NCBI RefSeq assembly: GCF_048388525.1
Contig: NZ_DBGCTQ010000038.1
Location: 96,584-160,583 of the forward strand
Direction: 5' to 3'
DNA length: 64,000 nt
Source: BQOK01 sp048388525
Lineage (GTDB): Bacteria; Bacillota; Clostridia; Oscillospirales; Ruminococcaceae
This document shows positions 9,644 through 18,502 of the stretch, piece after piece; position 1 is the first letter of the stretch; each line of letters begins with the position of its first letter. The notes below the pieces were generated by a model. It did no database searches. It was not told the DNA's origin and was given only the letters and a program-made list of their open reading frames with translations. The translations under genes were made by a program, and so were the position numbers.

Positions 9644-9664
9644 GCAACATCCTTCTTTCTGACT

Positions 9665-10975
9665 TCATGCATTTTTCTCAAAGAACATCGGCAGCCATTT
9701 TTCGTTGGCGGCGATCAGCTCGTCACACATCGCGGCAATGGTGTCCATATCCAATTCAGACGCGGTGTGCGGGTCCAGAAAAGCTGCCTGGTACATATGC
9801 TCACGCTTGCCGGTCAGGGCAGCTTCGATCGCCAGCTCCTGCACATTGATGTTGGTGCGGTTCAAAGCCGCGCACTGCGGGGGAAGGGCTCCTATATGGC
9901 AAGGGTAGATTCCGGTGCCGTCCACAAGGCAGGGCACCTCTACACAGGCATTCTCGGGCAGGTTGGTGATGTATCCGTGATTGAGCACATTGGCGTGGAT
10001 GCGGTACGGCGTGCCGGTAATGAGTGAGTCCAGAATGTACGAGGCAAACTCCTTGGTGCGGGTGTGCGTCACCTCCAGGTTATCCACCAATTCCTTTTTT
10101 GCCTGCTGCCAATATGCGGCCTGCGAGCGGCCCCAATCTTTATACATCAGGGTCTTGATCCCATACTGCTCCAGTTTTTCCGGGTATTTATCCTTAATGA
10201 AAAACGGCGTGTACTCGGCCGTGTGCTGCGAGGACTCCGTCACATAATAGCCAAAGCGCTTCATGATCTCATAGCGCACCATATCTTCGTGCCGCCCGGT
10301 CAGCCGGGCGGCGCGCTGTTTGATCTCCGGGTACAGGTCCTCGCCGTCCTTGGTGACCTCCAGCAGCCACGCCTGGTGGTTGATGCCGGCGATTTTATAC
10401 TCCACGCCGGTCTCGTCCATTCCAATCACCCTCATCAGGTCTTTCGTGCAGGATTGCACGCTGTGGCACAGGCCAATGGTCTTGATGGAGCTGCAGCGCA
10501 GCATGGCGCCGGTAACAATGGCCATGGGGTTGGTATAGTTCAGCAGCCATGCGTTGGGGCAAAGCTCCTCCATATCCGCAGCGATGCCCTGCATTACGGG
10601 GATCGTGCGCAGGCCGCGCATGATCCCGCCGATCCCCAAAGTGTCGGCATACGTCTGCTTCAAACCGTATTTCAAAGGGATCTCAAAGTCGTTGATCACA
10701 CAGGGGTCGTACCCGCCCACCTGGATGGCATTGATCACAAAGTCGGCCCCGGCCAAGGCCTCCCGCTGGTTTTCGTAGGCTTTCACGGTGGCCCTGTCCT
10801 GGTTCACGTTGTGATTCAGGTTTTTCAGCATCCCTTCCGCCAGATACAGCTTTTCCCTGTCGATGTCCAGCAGGGCAAACTCGCTGTCCCGCACAGAGGG
10901 CGTCATCATGCAGTCCCCGATCAGGTTTTTAACAAAAATGATGCTGCCTGCGCCGATAAATACAATTTTTTTCAT
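9665..10975 (-). CDS. melA: GH4 NAD- and metal-dependent alpha-galactosidase
   Basis: Cytoplasmic family 4 glycosidase that uses NAD and a divalent metal in a redox-elimination mechanism. The 436-residue length fits MelA (about 450). The nucleotide-binding loop is MKKIVFIGAGS at the N terminus. Metal ligands expected of the family are Cys170 (GLCHSVQ) and His200 (GINHQAWL), and NYTNPM is at about 147-151. Within GH4, CHSVQ and the lack of a phosphate-binding signature point to MelA-type alpha-galactosidase rather than 6-phospho-glucosidase, but specificity is not fully decided by sequence. It is separated from the upstream permease gene by 7 bases and from the GH97 gene by 21, so all three are co-transcribed. 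Confidence 0.88.
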   Translation of the reverse strand: MKKIVFIGAGSIIFVKNLIGDCMMTPSVRDSEFALLDIDREKLYLAEGMLKNLNHNVNQDRATVKAYENQREALAGADFVINAIQVGGYDPCVINDFEIPLKYGLKQTYADTLGIGGIMRGLRTIPVMQGIAADMEELCPNAWLLNYTNPMAIVTGAMLRCSSIKTIGLCHSVQSCTKDLMRVIGMDETGVEYKIAGINHQAWLLEVTKDGEDLYPEIKQRAARLTGRHEDMVRYEIMKRFGYYVTESSQHTAEYTPFFIKDKYPEKLEQYGIKTLMYKDWGRSQAAYWQQAKKELVDNLEVTHTRTKEFASYILDSLITGTPYRIHANVLNHGYITNLPENACVEVPCLVDGTGIYPCHIGALPPQCAALNRTNINVQELAIEAALTGKREHMYQAAFLDPHTASELDMDTIAAMCDELIAANEKWLPMFFEKNA

Positions 10976-10982
10976 GCTTTCA

Positions 10983-11885
10983 TTACCCCTTTACGCCGCC
11001 CATGGTAAGGCCGGCGGCGAAATATTTTTGCAAAAACGGATAAACCACCAGCATTGGCAATGCGGCCACAAAGGTCTGCGCCGCCTTGGAGGTCCTGTCC
11101 GAGACCGTGCTCAAGGTCAAAATATCGGTCGTGCTCATCAGCGACATATCGCGGTTCACGATCACCGTCTGGAGATAACTTTGCAGCGGATAATGCTCCG
11201 GCCTGTTCATCAAAAGCAGACCCTCGAACCAGGAGTTCCAGTGGTTCACGGTGCAGAACAAGGTCAGTGTGGCAATGGCCGGCAGCGAGAGCGGCACAAC
11301 GATCTGCGCCAGAATGCGAAGGTACGAGGCGCCGTCCACCCGCGCCGCTTCTTCGATCTCGGTCGGCAGCTGCCGAAAAAAGTTCAGCAGAATGATAACA
11401 TTGTATACCGGCACGGCCCCCGGAAGGATCAGGGCCCAAAAGTTGTCGATCAGCCCCACCTTGGAAATCGTCATGTAATAGGGGATCAAGCCGCCGCTGA
11501 ACAGCATGGTGATAAAAAAGAACCACACATAAAACTGCCGGGCGCGAAACTGCGCTCTCGTTTTGGACAAAGGATACGCCGCAAGGATCGTCAGCAGCAT
11601 ATTGACCGGCACCCCCACCAATACCCGTTTTACCGACACCCAAAACGACTGCATAAATTCGGGTTTTGCCGTCACAAAATTATACGACTCGAACGTAAAA
11701 TCCACAGGCCAAAAGCGCACTGCGCCCGACCCCGCCGCCGCGCTGGAACTCAGCGAGATGGCAAGGATATTGAAGATGGGCAAAATGCAGATCAGGGCCG
11801 CAAACGCAAGAATGAGATAATTGAATATTGTAAACAACTTGCGCTGCCAGGGGTACCGCCGGAATGCGCGAAGATTTCCTCTCAT
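10983..11885 (-). CDS. Sugar ABC transporter permease, LplC/YtcP type
   Basis: Inner-membrane subunit of a CUT1-type oligosaccharide importer. The 300 residues have six membrane helices, and the EAA loop is EIEEAARVDGASYLRILAQIV. The C terminus is the typical YFAAGLTMGGVKG. It pairs with the LplB-type permease 12 bases upstream and the binding lipoprotein beyond it. No ATPase gene is present, as usual for this subfamily, which relies on a shared MsmX-like ATPase. The substrate is inferred to be an alpha-galactoside from the linked GH4, GH97 and GH36 genes. Confidence 0.92.
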   Translation of the reverse strand: MRGNLRAFRRYPWQRKLFTIFNYLILAFAALICILPIFNILAISLSSSAAAGSGAVRFWPVDFTFESYNFVTAKPEFMQSFWVSVKRVLVGVPVNMLLTILAAYPLSKTRAQFRARQFYVWFFFITMLFSGGLIPYYMTISKVGLIDNFWALILPGAVPVYNVIILLNFFRQLPTEIEEAARVDGASYLRILAQIVVPLSLPAIATLTLFCTVNHWNSWFEGLLLMNRPEHYPLQSYLQTVIVNRDMSLMSTTDILTLSTVSDRTSKAAQTFVAALPMLVVYPFLQKYFAAGLTMGGVKG

Positions 11886-11897
11886 AATAACCTCTCC

Positions 11898-12815
11898 TTA
11901 GAACACCCTATACCCGCTGACCTTGCCTGCGAACCAATACGAGAACGACACCAGCACCAGCGACACCGCAGATTTAAACAGCCCCACGGCAGTTGCCACG
12001 CCATACTGTGCATCGATCATGCCAAGGCGGTATACCAAGGTATCCAGAATATCGCCGGTGGAATATACCTGCGGGCTGTACAGGTTATAGATCTGCTCAA
12101 AGCTCAGGTTCAGCACGCCGCCCAGGTTCAGGATCAGCATCAAGGCCGCCATGGGCAGCAGCGCGCTCAGCGTGATATGAAGCGTCTGCTGCCAGCGCCC
12201 GGCCCCGTCCACCTCGGCAGCTTCATACAAAGCAGGATCGATGCCGGAGATCGTGGCCAAATACACAATGGTGCCAAACCCAAATTCCTTCCATGTTTCA
12301 GTCAGTGCCATCGTGTAGGGAAACACATCGGGGTCACCCAAAAAAAACACGGGTTCAAATCCCAACCTGGTGATAAACTCGTTCACTATACCAGTTGAAG
12401 GCGATAAAATATCGATGAAAATACCGCTCAAAATGACCCACGACAAAAAATGCGGAAAGTACACCATGGTCTGGATCACTTTTTTCACCGGCGAAATGCG
12501 GATCTCATTTAAAAGGATCGCGACCAGCATGGGGACGATCACACCAAGCGCCAGTTTCATTCCGGCAATAAAAAAGGTGTTGAATACCACCTTGTCAATA
12601 TCCGGGATGTTTAACAGATACCTGAAATTCTCCAGTCCAATAAATTTTGAACCGAAAATGCCCTTCTTGGGGGAAAACTTCTGAAAGGCCATAACGATCC
12701 CCATCATAGGCCCATAGGAGAAAACGCCTACCAGGATCACGGCGGGCAGCAGCATTAAATGGAACGGCAGCTCACGGCGCAGCGCCGATCGCCTGAGTTT
12801 CAATTTCTTGTTCAT
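11898..12815 (-). CDS. Sugar ABC transporter permease, LplB type
   Basis: Partner permease of the same importer, 305 residues with six helices. The N terminus is basic (MNKKLKLRRSALRR) and is followed by HLMLLPAVILVGVFSYGPMMG. The EAA loop is ALYEAAEVDGAGRWQQTLHI. The C terminus ends in WFAGKVSGYRVF, as in LplB relatives. A terminator-like hairpin lies between this gene and the upstream binding protein gene, a common way to keep permease levels below those of the binding protein. Confidence 0.92.
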   Translation of the reverse strand: MNKKLKLRRSALRRELPFHLMLLPAVILVGVFSYGPMMGIVMAFQKFSPKKGIFGSKFIGLENFRYLLNIPDIDKVVFNTFFIAGMKLALGVIVPMLVAILLNEIRISPVKKVIQTMVYFPHFLSWVILSGIFIDILSPSTGIVNEFITRLGFEPVFFLGDPDVFPYTMALTETWKEFGFGTIVYLATISGIDPALYEAAEVDGAGRWQQTLHITLSALLPMAALMLILNLGGVLNLSFEQIYNLYSPQVYSTGDILDTLVYRLGMIDAQYGVATAVGLFKSAVSLVLVSFSYWFAGKVSGYRVF

Positions 12816-12835
12816 CTCATCACCTGAAGTTTCAT

Positions 12836-12879
12836 AGAGCCATTCTGAATAAGGTTTTTCGCATAAAGCAACAAAAACT
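12836..12879. repeat. Copy A of a dispersed A/T-rich hairpin repeat
   Basis: AGAGCCATTCTGAATAAG followed by a TTTTT...AAAAA hairpin. The first 18 bases match the copy at 18393 with one change. It overlaps the U run of the adjacent terminator. Confidence 0.45.
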
Positions 12880-12908
12880 GCGCGGGGAAACGGCCAGTTT
12901 CCCCGCGC
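12880..12908 (-). terminator. Terminator-like hairpin between binding protein and permease genes
   Basis: Perfect 12-base arms (GCGCGGGGAAAC) with a 5-base loop, followed on the minus strand by AGTTTTTG. It probably allows partial read-through into the permeases. Confidence 0.7.
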
Positions 12909-12917
12909 TCCGTCCTA

Positions 12918-14597
12918 TTACCGCTGGGCCAACCACTCGTTTACTTCGTCCGTGATCTGCCGGCCGCCAAGGTTCATCCAGTTTTCCACATAGGCGTCGA
13001 ACTCATCGATGTCGGCACTCCCGGTAATGATCTTTGTGAATGTCTCCAGCTGCAGCTTTTGAAGGGTAGCGTTTTTCTCAGCCATGCCATCCGTGGGGGC
13101 GCCGTAATAATTGTCGGTGATCACATTGCCGCCCGCAACGTACTCATTGATCACGGCCAGGCCGCCGGTGGGTCCATACATCATGTAGTTGCCCCACAGT
13201 GCAAGGTCGCCGCTCTCCTCATAGCTTTTGCAGCCTTCGTAATAGTTGGTCTGCTCCGCATTCAACCCGCTGGCGTCGCCGCTCTCCAGCGCTGCCACCA
13301 CCGCCTGCTGCGCGTCCAGGTTCTTCATGGGAGGCTCGCCGTAGGAGTATGCATAGTTGAACACCGCCAGGCTGTCGGGGGTCGAGTTGTACACTTCGGG
13401 CTGCGCGGTTTCGCCGAACATCTTTTCCAACACCAGATTGTACATTTTGATCGCTGCTTCCGGGTTCTCGCAATCTTTGTTCACAACCGTGTAGTAGGTG
13501 GTGGCGAAAGGCGCCATCGCTTTTGCGGGAGCCCCGTCGATGGACTGGATGGGCACCGCGACCCAATCGATGCTGGGATCGTTCATTTTGCCGTCCTGCA
13601 GCCAGCCGCTGGCGCAGGTCCAAAAATAGCCGTAAAACATACCGACCTTGCCGGCGTTCACATTCTCGCTCACCTTAACGGCATCTTTTACGCCAAATTC
13701 CGGGTCGATCACGCCCTCGGCGTACAGCTTCTGCAGCTCGGCCAGTGCCTCTTTCATCTCAGGCTGCACACCGCCGTAAACCATCTTTCCGGCCTCATCG
13801 GTCACCCAGATGCTGGGATATGCGTGGTAAGCGTTGAAGAAGCCGTCCAACACCGCGTAAGCCAGGTTGTTCTCGGCGATCAGGCCCTTATTCACACCCA
13901 AACCGTATGTATCGTCTTTTCCATTGCCGTCCGGGTCCTGGGAGGCGAACGCGCGGGCAATTTCCAAAACGTCCTGCATGGTCTTGGGTGTCTCCAATCC
14001 CAAAGCCTTCAGCCAGTCGGCGCGCACCCACAGAACTTCGCAGGAACCATAGCCGGACTGGATGTGGGGCAGGCCATAAAGCTTGCCTCCAATGGTGGCG
14101 GACTCCATGGCGCTGCCGCCGTCCTCATGCAGGACCTGATCGGTGTACGGGGCGGCAAAATCGGCATAGGCCTGCGTCAGGTCGGCCAGCTGATCATCTT
14201 CCACCATGCGCTTAAGCTGCGCGGCATCGACCCACATCAAATCGGGCAGATCGTCGGAAGCAGAAGAGACGTTCAGCTTTTGCGTGTATTCGGATTGGGG
14301 CGTGGTCCAGGCATATTCCAGCTTGATGCCCAAAGTGTCGGCATATTCTCTGGACCACACATTGTTCTCCAGGCTCTCACCCTCCTGAAATTCAATGCCG
14401 TCCTGCAGGTAACGGACCGCCGTCAGGGTGATGGGCTCTTCATATTTGCCAAAGGGGTCTTTATTCGCCTGCGTTTCCACTGTGCTCTGGGCAGCAGAGC
14501 CCGCAGAAGCAGGGCTGGAAGCCGGGGTATTGCCGCAGCCGGCCAAGCTGGCCAGCATCACAACAGCCAGCCCCCATGCGGCAGCTTGCTTTTTCAT
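12918..14597 (-). CDS. Sugar-binding lipoprotein of the alpha-galactoside ABC importer
   Basis: Extracellular solute-binding lipoprotein (LplA/YtcQ type). The start is ATG 14597, behind GGAGGAATTCGACT. The 559-residue product begins MKKQAAAWGLAVVMLASLAGCG: a lipobox with Cys near residue 21, then a Ser/Ala-rich tether. The binding fold (extracellular solute-binding family 1) carries the typical DLPDLMWVDAAQLKRMVEDD and YGLPHIQSGYG segments. It is the first gene of the minus-strand operon and is divergent from the YesM-type sensor kinase gene. The ligand is inferred to be raffinose-family or other alpha-galactosides. Confidence 0.9.
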   Translation of the reverse strand: MKKQAAAWGLAVVMLASLAGCGNTPASSPASAGSAAQSTVETQANKDPFGKYEEPITLTAVRYLQDGIEFQEGESLENNVWSREYADTLGIKLEYAWTTPQSEYTQKLNVSSASDDLPDLMWVDAAQLKRMVEDDQLADLTQAYADFAAPYTDQVLHEDGGSAMESATIGGKLYGLPHIQSGYGSCEVLWVRADWLKALGLETPKTMQDVLEIARAFASQDPDGNGKDDTYGLGVNKGLIAENNLAYAVLDGFFNAYHAYPSIWVTDEAGKMVYGGVQPEMKEALAELQKLYAEGVIDPEFGVKDAVKVSENVNAGKVGMFYGYFWTCASGWLQDGKMNDPSIDWVAVPIQSIDGAPAKAMAPFATTYYTVVNKDCENPEAAIKMYNLVLEKMFGETAQPEVYNSTPDSLAVFNYAYSYGEPPMKNLDAQQAVVAALESGDASGLNAEQTNYYEGCKSYEESGDLALWGNYMMYGPTGGLAVINEYVAGGNVITDNYYGAPTDGMAEKNATLQKLQLETFTKIITGSADIDEFDAYVENWMNLGGRQITDEVNEWLAQR

Positions 14598-14701
14598 AGT
14601 CGAATTCCTCCTTGCGTTTATATGGGCGGTCAACGGATGCGCATCTTATCCTTCCCTTTGTGTGTATTTTCTCACACATTTTATTTTTCGTAAATGACAA
14701 A

Positions 14702-14808
14702 AGGATAGGTCTTACTTGACGATTTTCAACCTGTTTTCCGATTTAAAAAACCAAGTAGAAAATCGTCAAGAGAAGTAGTTTGCAGGCAAAAACGGGGCGT
14801 GATATACT
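14702..14808. promoter_or_regulatory. Divergent promoters with a 13-bp inverted repeat
   Basis: Plus-strand promoter for the sensor kinase: TTGCAG (14780-14785), 17 bases, TATACT (14803-14808) preceded by TGA. Minus-strand candidate for the sugar operon: TTGAAA (14729-14724), 16 bases, TATCCT (14707-14702). The inverted repeat CTTGACGATTTTC (14715-14727) and its exact complement (14758-14770) touch both promoters. It is a likely binding site for the adjacent AraC-type response regulator. Confidence 0.6.
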
Positions 14809-14843
14809 TAAAATAAATATACCTATGGCAAGGGGGCGGCAGT

Positions 14844-16601
14844 ATGGAACATCCGCAGGGCAGGGGCCGGATCTTCCGCTCCATTTGGCTCAAAGTGGTG
14901 GTAACGTTCATCCTTATTTTATTGCCTGTCTATTTTTTGGGCGCGGTGATCTTTCATTGGGCCTATCAGCAGATGCATCAGCAGATCGTCCGCTCTCAAA
15001 TGGCCCAGCTCAATTTGTACGCCGACACCATCGATGACGAGCTCTCCCGTATCCGCTTGCTGGAATACCACTGCATCAACGACGACGATTTGGTCTATCT
15101 GGCAAATGCCTACGACATTATGGATACCTTTGAGCGGTCTCAATATATGCTCCGCGCGCAGCACCGCATGCAGGTGATGAAAAACAGCAGCGTCTGCATC
15201 GACCGCGTCGTGCTTCACCTTCCTCATGTCGGCCGCAGCATCGATACCCGCAATGTGGAACCTCTTGCGCCTGATTGGCGCAAGCAGTCCGACCTGCTGG
15301 TCTGCTCGCCGCTGTCCGGCCTCACAATGAACGCCGCACACGAGCTTGAAATGAGCATACAATATCCCATCACCCAGCGGGAGGGGCGGGCTCCCTCGCT
15401 GGTCATGACGCTCACTCTCTCCAACGCAGAGATCCGGCAATTGCTGCAGGGTTTTGACAGCACGCAGGATACAGGGCTCGTCCTCACCAGCAGAGACAAT
15501 TGCTTTGTGCTTGAAAAAACAGACCACGAGCTTTTCCTCAGGCCAGCCTTACTGGCTTTGCCCAGCCAGCTCCCCTTCACGGAAGAGATCACTGTGGATG
15601 GCCGCCACTTCCAGCGCACGGGCGTTCTTCTTCCCGAAAGCGACCTGGTCCTGATCTCCTTTTCCTCCACGGAATACCTGTTTGGTTTTGGCCGCACCTA
15701 TTTAATGATGCTGCTCTGCTTCAGTATCATTGCCATTTTGGCCATGGGCGCTTTCGCTTTTTCCGTCCGCCATTTGATCCACAAGCCCATCCAGACCTTG
15801 GTCGACTCTTTCAAGCGCATGAAAAGCAATGATTTTGAGGTGCGCATCCACAAAAAGCAGAACGATGAATTTGCCTACCTGTACGAGTCGTTTAACGGGA
15901 TGATGGATCACCTGCAAAAGCTGATCGGTCAAGTGTACGAGCAGCAGCTGCTCACACAGCGCGCGGAGTTAAAGCAGCTGCAGGCCCAGATCAACCCTCA
16001 TTTCCTGTACAACGGTTTTTACAACATCTATCGCATGGCCCAGGCAGAGGGCAGCGACAAAATCGCGGAGTTTTCTCAATTATTGAGCGAATACTACCAG
16101 TACCTCACCCGCAATGCTGCCGATGTTGTTACCATGCAGCAGGAGATCCGTCACGCAACAACATATCTCAAAATACAACAGATCCGTTTTTCCAACCGTC
16201 TTACGATCCACATTGGGCAAGTTCCCGCGGCTTTCGATTTGTTGATGGTGCCGCGCCTCATTCTGCAGCCTTTACTTGAAAACGCTTTTGAGCATGGCCT
16301 CAAAAACGTCCTGGAACCCGAACTCTTTATAACTTTTGAAAAGCAAAACAATATTTGGCTGATCCAGGTGGAAGATAACGGAGCGGAACTTGATGAGTTT
16401 GAACTTGACGCTCTGCAAAAGAAGCTCAGCAGCACCGATGCAAAGTTGGAAACCACAGCGCTGATCAATATCCACAGGCGCCTGCGCTATCATTTTGGTC
16501 CGGAAAGCGGTCTCAGGCTTATCAGAACCCCGGCGGGCGGGCTGCGGGTTCAGCTTCGCATTGTAAAAGGAGAGCAAGATGTATCGACTTCTGATTGTTG
16601 A
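14844..16601 (+). CDS. YesM-type sensor histidine kinase
   Basis: Membrane sensor that phosphorylates the response regulator encoded next to it. The 585 residues have an N-terminal helix (about 18-38), an extracytoplasmic sensor domain to about 282, a second helix (about 283-306) and a HAMP linker. The His_kinase domain has its conserved His386 in QINPHFLYN. The C-terminal HATPase domain has PRLILQPLLENAFEHG. The stop overlaps the start of the regulator gene by 23 bases, so translation is coupled. It is divergent from the sugar-importer operon, and YesM/YesN pairs typically sense and control linked oligosaccharide transporters. Confidence 0.93.
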   Translation: MEHPQGRGRIFRSIWLKVVVTFILILLPVYFLGAVIFHWAYQQMHQQIVRSQMAQLNLYADTIDDELSRIRLLEYHCINDDDLVYLANAYDIMDTFERSQYMLRAQHRMQVMKNSSVCIDRVVLHLPHVGRSIDTRNVEPLAPDWRKQSDLLVCSPLSGLTMNAAHELEMSIQYPITQREGRAPSLVMTLTLSNAEIRQLLQGFDSTQDTGLVLTSRDNCFVLEKTDHELFLRPALLALPSQLPFTEEITVDGRHFQRTGVLLPESDLVLISFSSTEYLFGFGRTYLMMLLCFSIIAILAMGAFAFSVRHLIHKPIQTLVDSFKRMKSNDFEVRIHKKQNDEFAYLYESFNGMMDHLQKLIGQVYEQQLLTQRAELKQLQAQINPHFLYNGFYNIYRMAQAEGSDKIAEFSQLLSEYYQYLTRNAADVVTMQQEIRHATTYLKIQQIRFSNRLTIHIGQVPAAFDLLMVPRLILQPLLENAFEHGLKNVLEPELFITFEKQNNIWLIQVEDNGAELDEFELDALQKKLSSTDAKLETTALINIHRRLRYHFGPESGLRLIRTPAGGLRVQLRIVKGEQDVSTSDC

Positions 16602-18204
16602 TGATGAACCCATTATCGCCGACGGCCTCTACAGCTTGTTTTCCGGTAAAGAGGGCTCTCATCTCGAGGTGCACAAAGCCTATTCCGCTCCTCAGGCCTT
16701 GCGCATATTGGATGTTCTGCGAATAGATGTTGTGTTGAGCGATATCAAAATGCCGGGTATGAATGGCATTGAGATGTTGTCTCAGATCCATACCCGCTGG
16801 CCCTTTTGCCATGTGATCTTCCTTTCCGGCTACAGTGACTTTGAATATGTCCAGACCGCAATGGAGCTGGGGGCAGATTCATACATCCTTAAAAGCCAAG
16901 GCGACGAAGCCGTTTTGGACGCAGTCCAAAAAGCGATGCTTCTTTTGGACCAAGAGCACACCGATACCATTTGGAACAAACAGCTGGAAGAGGAATTGAA
17001 GAACGCCCAGCCTTTGCTGTGCAAAGATTTTTTGTGGAAAATCCTGCGCGGCGAGCTCAGCGACCCCATGCAGATGGGGCAGCAGCTCCTAAAGCTGGGG
17101 CTTCCTCTCGATCCTAGGACCCCGGTGCTTCTGGTCGGAGGCAGGATCGACCGCATGCTGCCGCAAGCGGGCGATCCTGCCGATATTCCCCTGCTGGAAA
17201 AAATCAATGCCGTTTTTACCCGCTACACTTTGGCGGTCGTCAATTCGGCCAGCGTCTATTGGAATCATCGCTACATCATGTGGCTTGTTCAGCCACTGCA
17301 GCAGGCTCCGCAAAGCCCGGTAAAGGTGGACGTTTTTCTTTCCGGCATGATGGAACGGGTACAATCCTATTGTCTGGCCGGCTTATCCGCCGAAATTTCC
17401 CTGGTCGTCGACCCCACATCCCATCCCTGGGCCAGCCTTCAGGCCAATTTCGAAAAACTGCGTTCCGTGCTGACCTACCAGCTTGGCACGCAGGATGAAA
17501 TGCTGCTGGGGGGCATCGGTTTTTTTGGCAATGCGCTCCCGGAATCGGTTTTGCCGCAGGATGCCGCCGAGGCTGCATTCAGCAGTTTGGAAAACGCCTT
17601 CGAGTACCGGCAAAAAGAAGCGTTTCGCAATGCGCTGGGGCAGTTGTTACAGCTGCTTCTTTTCGGGGGGCAGCCCGGTCAGCGCATTGTCCTGTACCAT
17701 AAATTGTGTCTGTTTTTCCTGGAGCACATCCATGCGGGCGGTCGCGAAAAAGATTTTTTGAGCACATTCCATGGGTATACCCTGTTTTCGCTCCCCTATG
17801 AGCAATGGGAAGAAAAGCTGACGCCGCAATTCAGCGCGATCGGCGACTGGCTTTTTGACGGTGCAGAAGCTTGCCATGCCAAGCGCTTCAGTCAAATGGT
17901 CTACACTCTTCACCAGTACATCGCCGGCCATATTTCGCAGGATCTCTCGGTCAACGCACTGGCTGAGCAAGTATATTTAAACCCCGTTTATCTTTCCCGC
18001 GCCTATAAACAAGCGACCGGGGAAAATTTGTCTGAATATGTGCTTTGCCGCCGGATGGACAAGGCAAAACAGCTTTTGCGCCAGCCCGACAAAAAGGTCA
18101 CGGAAATCGGTATCGCGGTTGGGTTTGATTCCGCCGCTCACTTCTCCCGCGTCTTCAAAAAGCATGTGGGTATCTCCCCGCAGGAGTTCCGGGATTCTCT
18201 TTGA
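16579..18204 (+). CDS. YesN-type response regulator with AraC DNA-binding domain
   Basis: 541-residue transcription factor. The receiver domain at the N terminus has MYRLLIVDDEP and phosphorylatable Asp55 in VVLSDIKMPGMNG. A middle region of about 300 residues without a clear family follows. The C-terminal double helix-turn-helix (about 435-541) contains AEQVYLNPVYLSRAYKQATG and VGFDSAAHFSRVFKKHVG. It overlaps the kinase gene by 23 bases. The likely target is the divergent sugar operon through the inverted repeat at 14715-14770. Confidence 0.93.
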   Translation: MYRLLIVDDEPIIADGLYSLFSGKEGSHLEVHKAYSAPQALRILDVLRIDVVLSDIKMPGMNGIEMLSQIHTRWPFCHVIFLSGYSDFEYVQTAMELGADSYILKSQGDEAVLDAVQKAMLLLDQEHTDTIWNKQLEEELKNAQPLLCKDFLWKILRGELSDPMQMGQQLLKLGLPLDPRTPVLLVGGRIDRMLPQAGDPADIPLLEKINAVFTRYTLAVVNSASVYWNHRYIMWLVQPLQQAPQSPVKVDVFLSGMMERVQSYCLAGLSAEISLVVDPTSHPWASLQANFEKLRSVLTYQLGTQDEMLLGGIGFFGNALPESVLPQDAAEAAFSSLENAFEYRQKEAFRNALGQLLQLLLFGGQPGQRIVLYHKLCLFFLEHIHAGGREKDFLSTFHGYTLFSLPYEQWEEKLTPQFSAIGDWLFDGAEACHAKRFSQMVYTLHQYIAGHISQDLSVNALAEQVYLNPVYLSRAYKQATGENLSEYVLCRRMDKAKQLLRQPDKKVTEIGIAVGFDSAAHFSRVFKKHVGISPQEFRDSL

Positions 18205-18289
18205 TTTCTTGGCGCTTATCTGCCCCCGCACGCAAAAACGCAGGATTCCTCTCCTCTTCTGCTGTTTGTCCAAAGTTCAAAGCGCAGGT

Positions 18290-18436
18290 AATTCCCACGA
18301 ATGTTGGCGGCGTTTTCTAAAAAATAGCGGGAACGCAGTGGAAGCTATTTTTTGGGCTATCTGCTCCGGTTGCCGCTTTAGCGGCGAGGGGCAGAGCCAT
18401 TTTGAATAAGTTTTTTATTGCGAAGCAATAAAAAAT
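18290..18436. repeat. Structured intergenic region with copy B of the dispersed repeat
   Basis: No gene is seen between 18205 and 18502. Three self-complementary elements are stacked: AAAAAATAGC with GCTATTTTTT (18319-18356), GCCGCTTTAGCGGC (18372-18385), and TTTTTTATTGCGAAGCAATAAAAAA (18411-18434). The stretch AGAGCCATTTTGAATAAG at 18393 repeats the copy at 12836. Confidence 0.5.
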
Positions 18437-18443
18437 CCAACAC

Positions 18444-18485
18444 AAAAGGGCTGTTGCGATCCTTTCGTTTCGCAACAGCCCTTTT
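18444..18485. terminator. Bidirectional terminator
   Basis: Perfect 15-base arms AAAAGGGCTGTTGCG and complement with a 12-base loop. It sits between the convergent regulator gene and the surface protein gene. Confidence 0.85.
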
Positions 18486-18502
18486 ATATGCGTTAAAACC
18501 GC

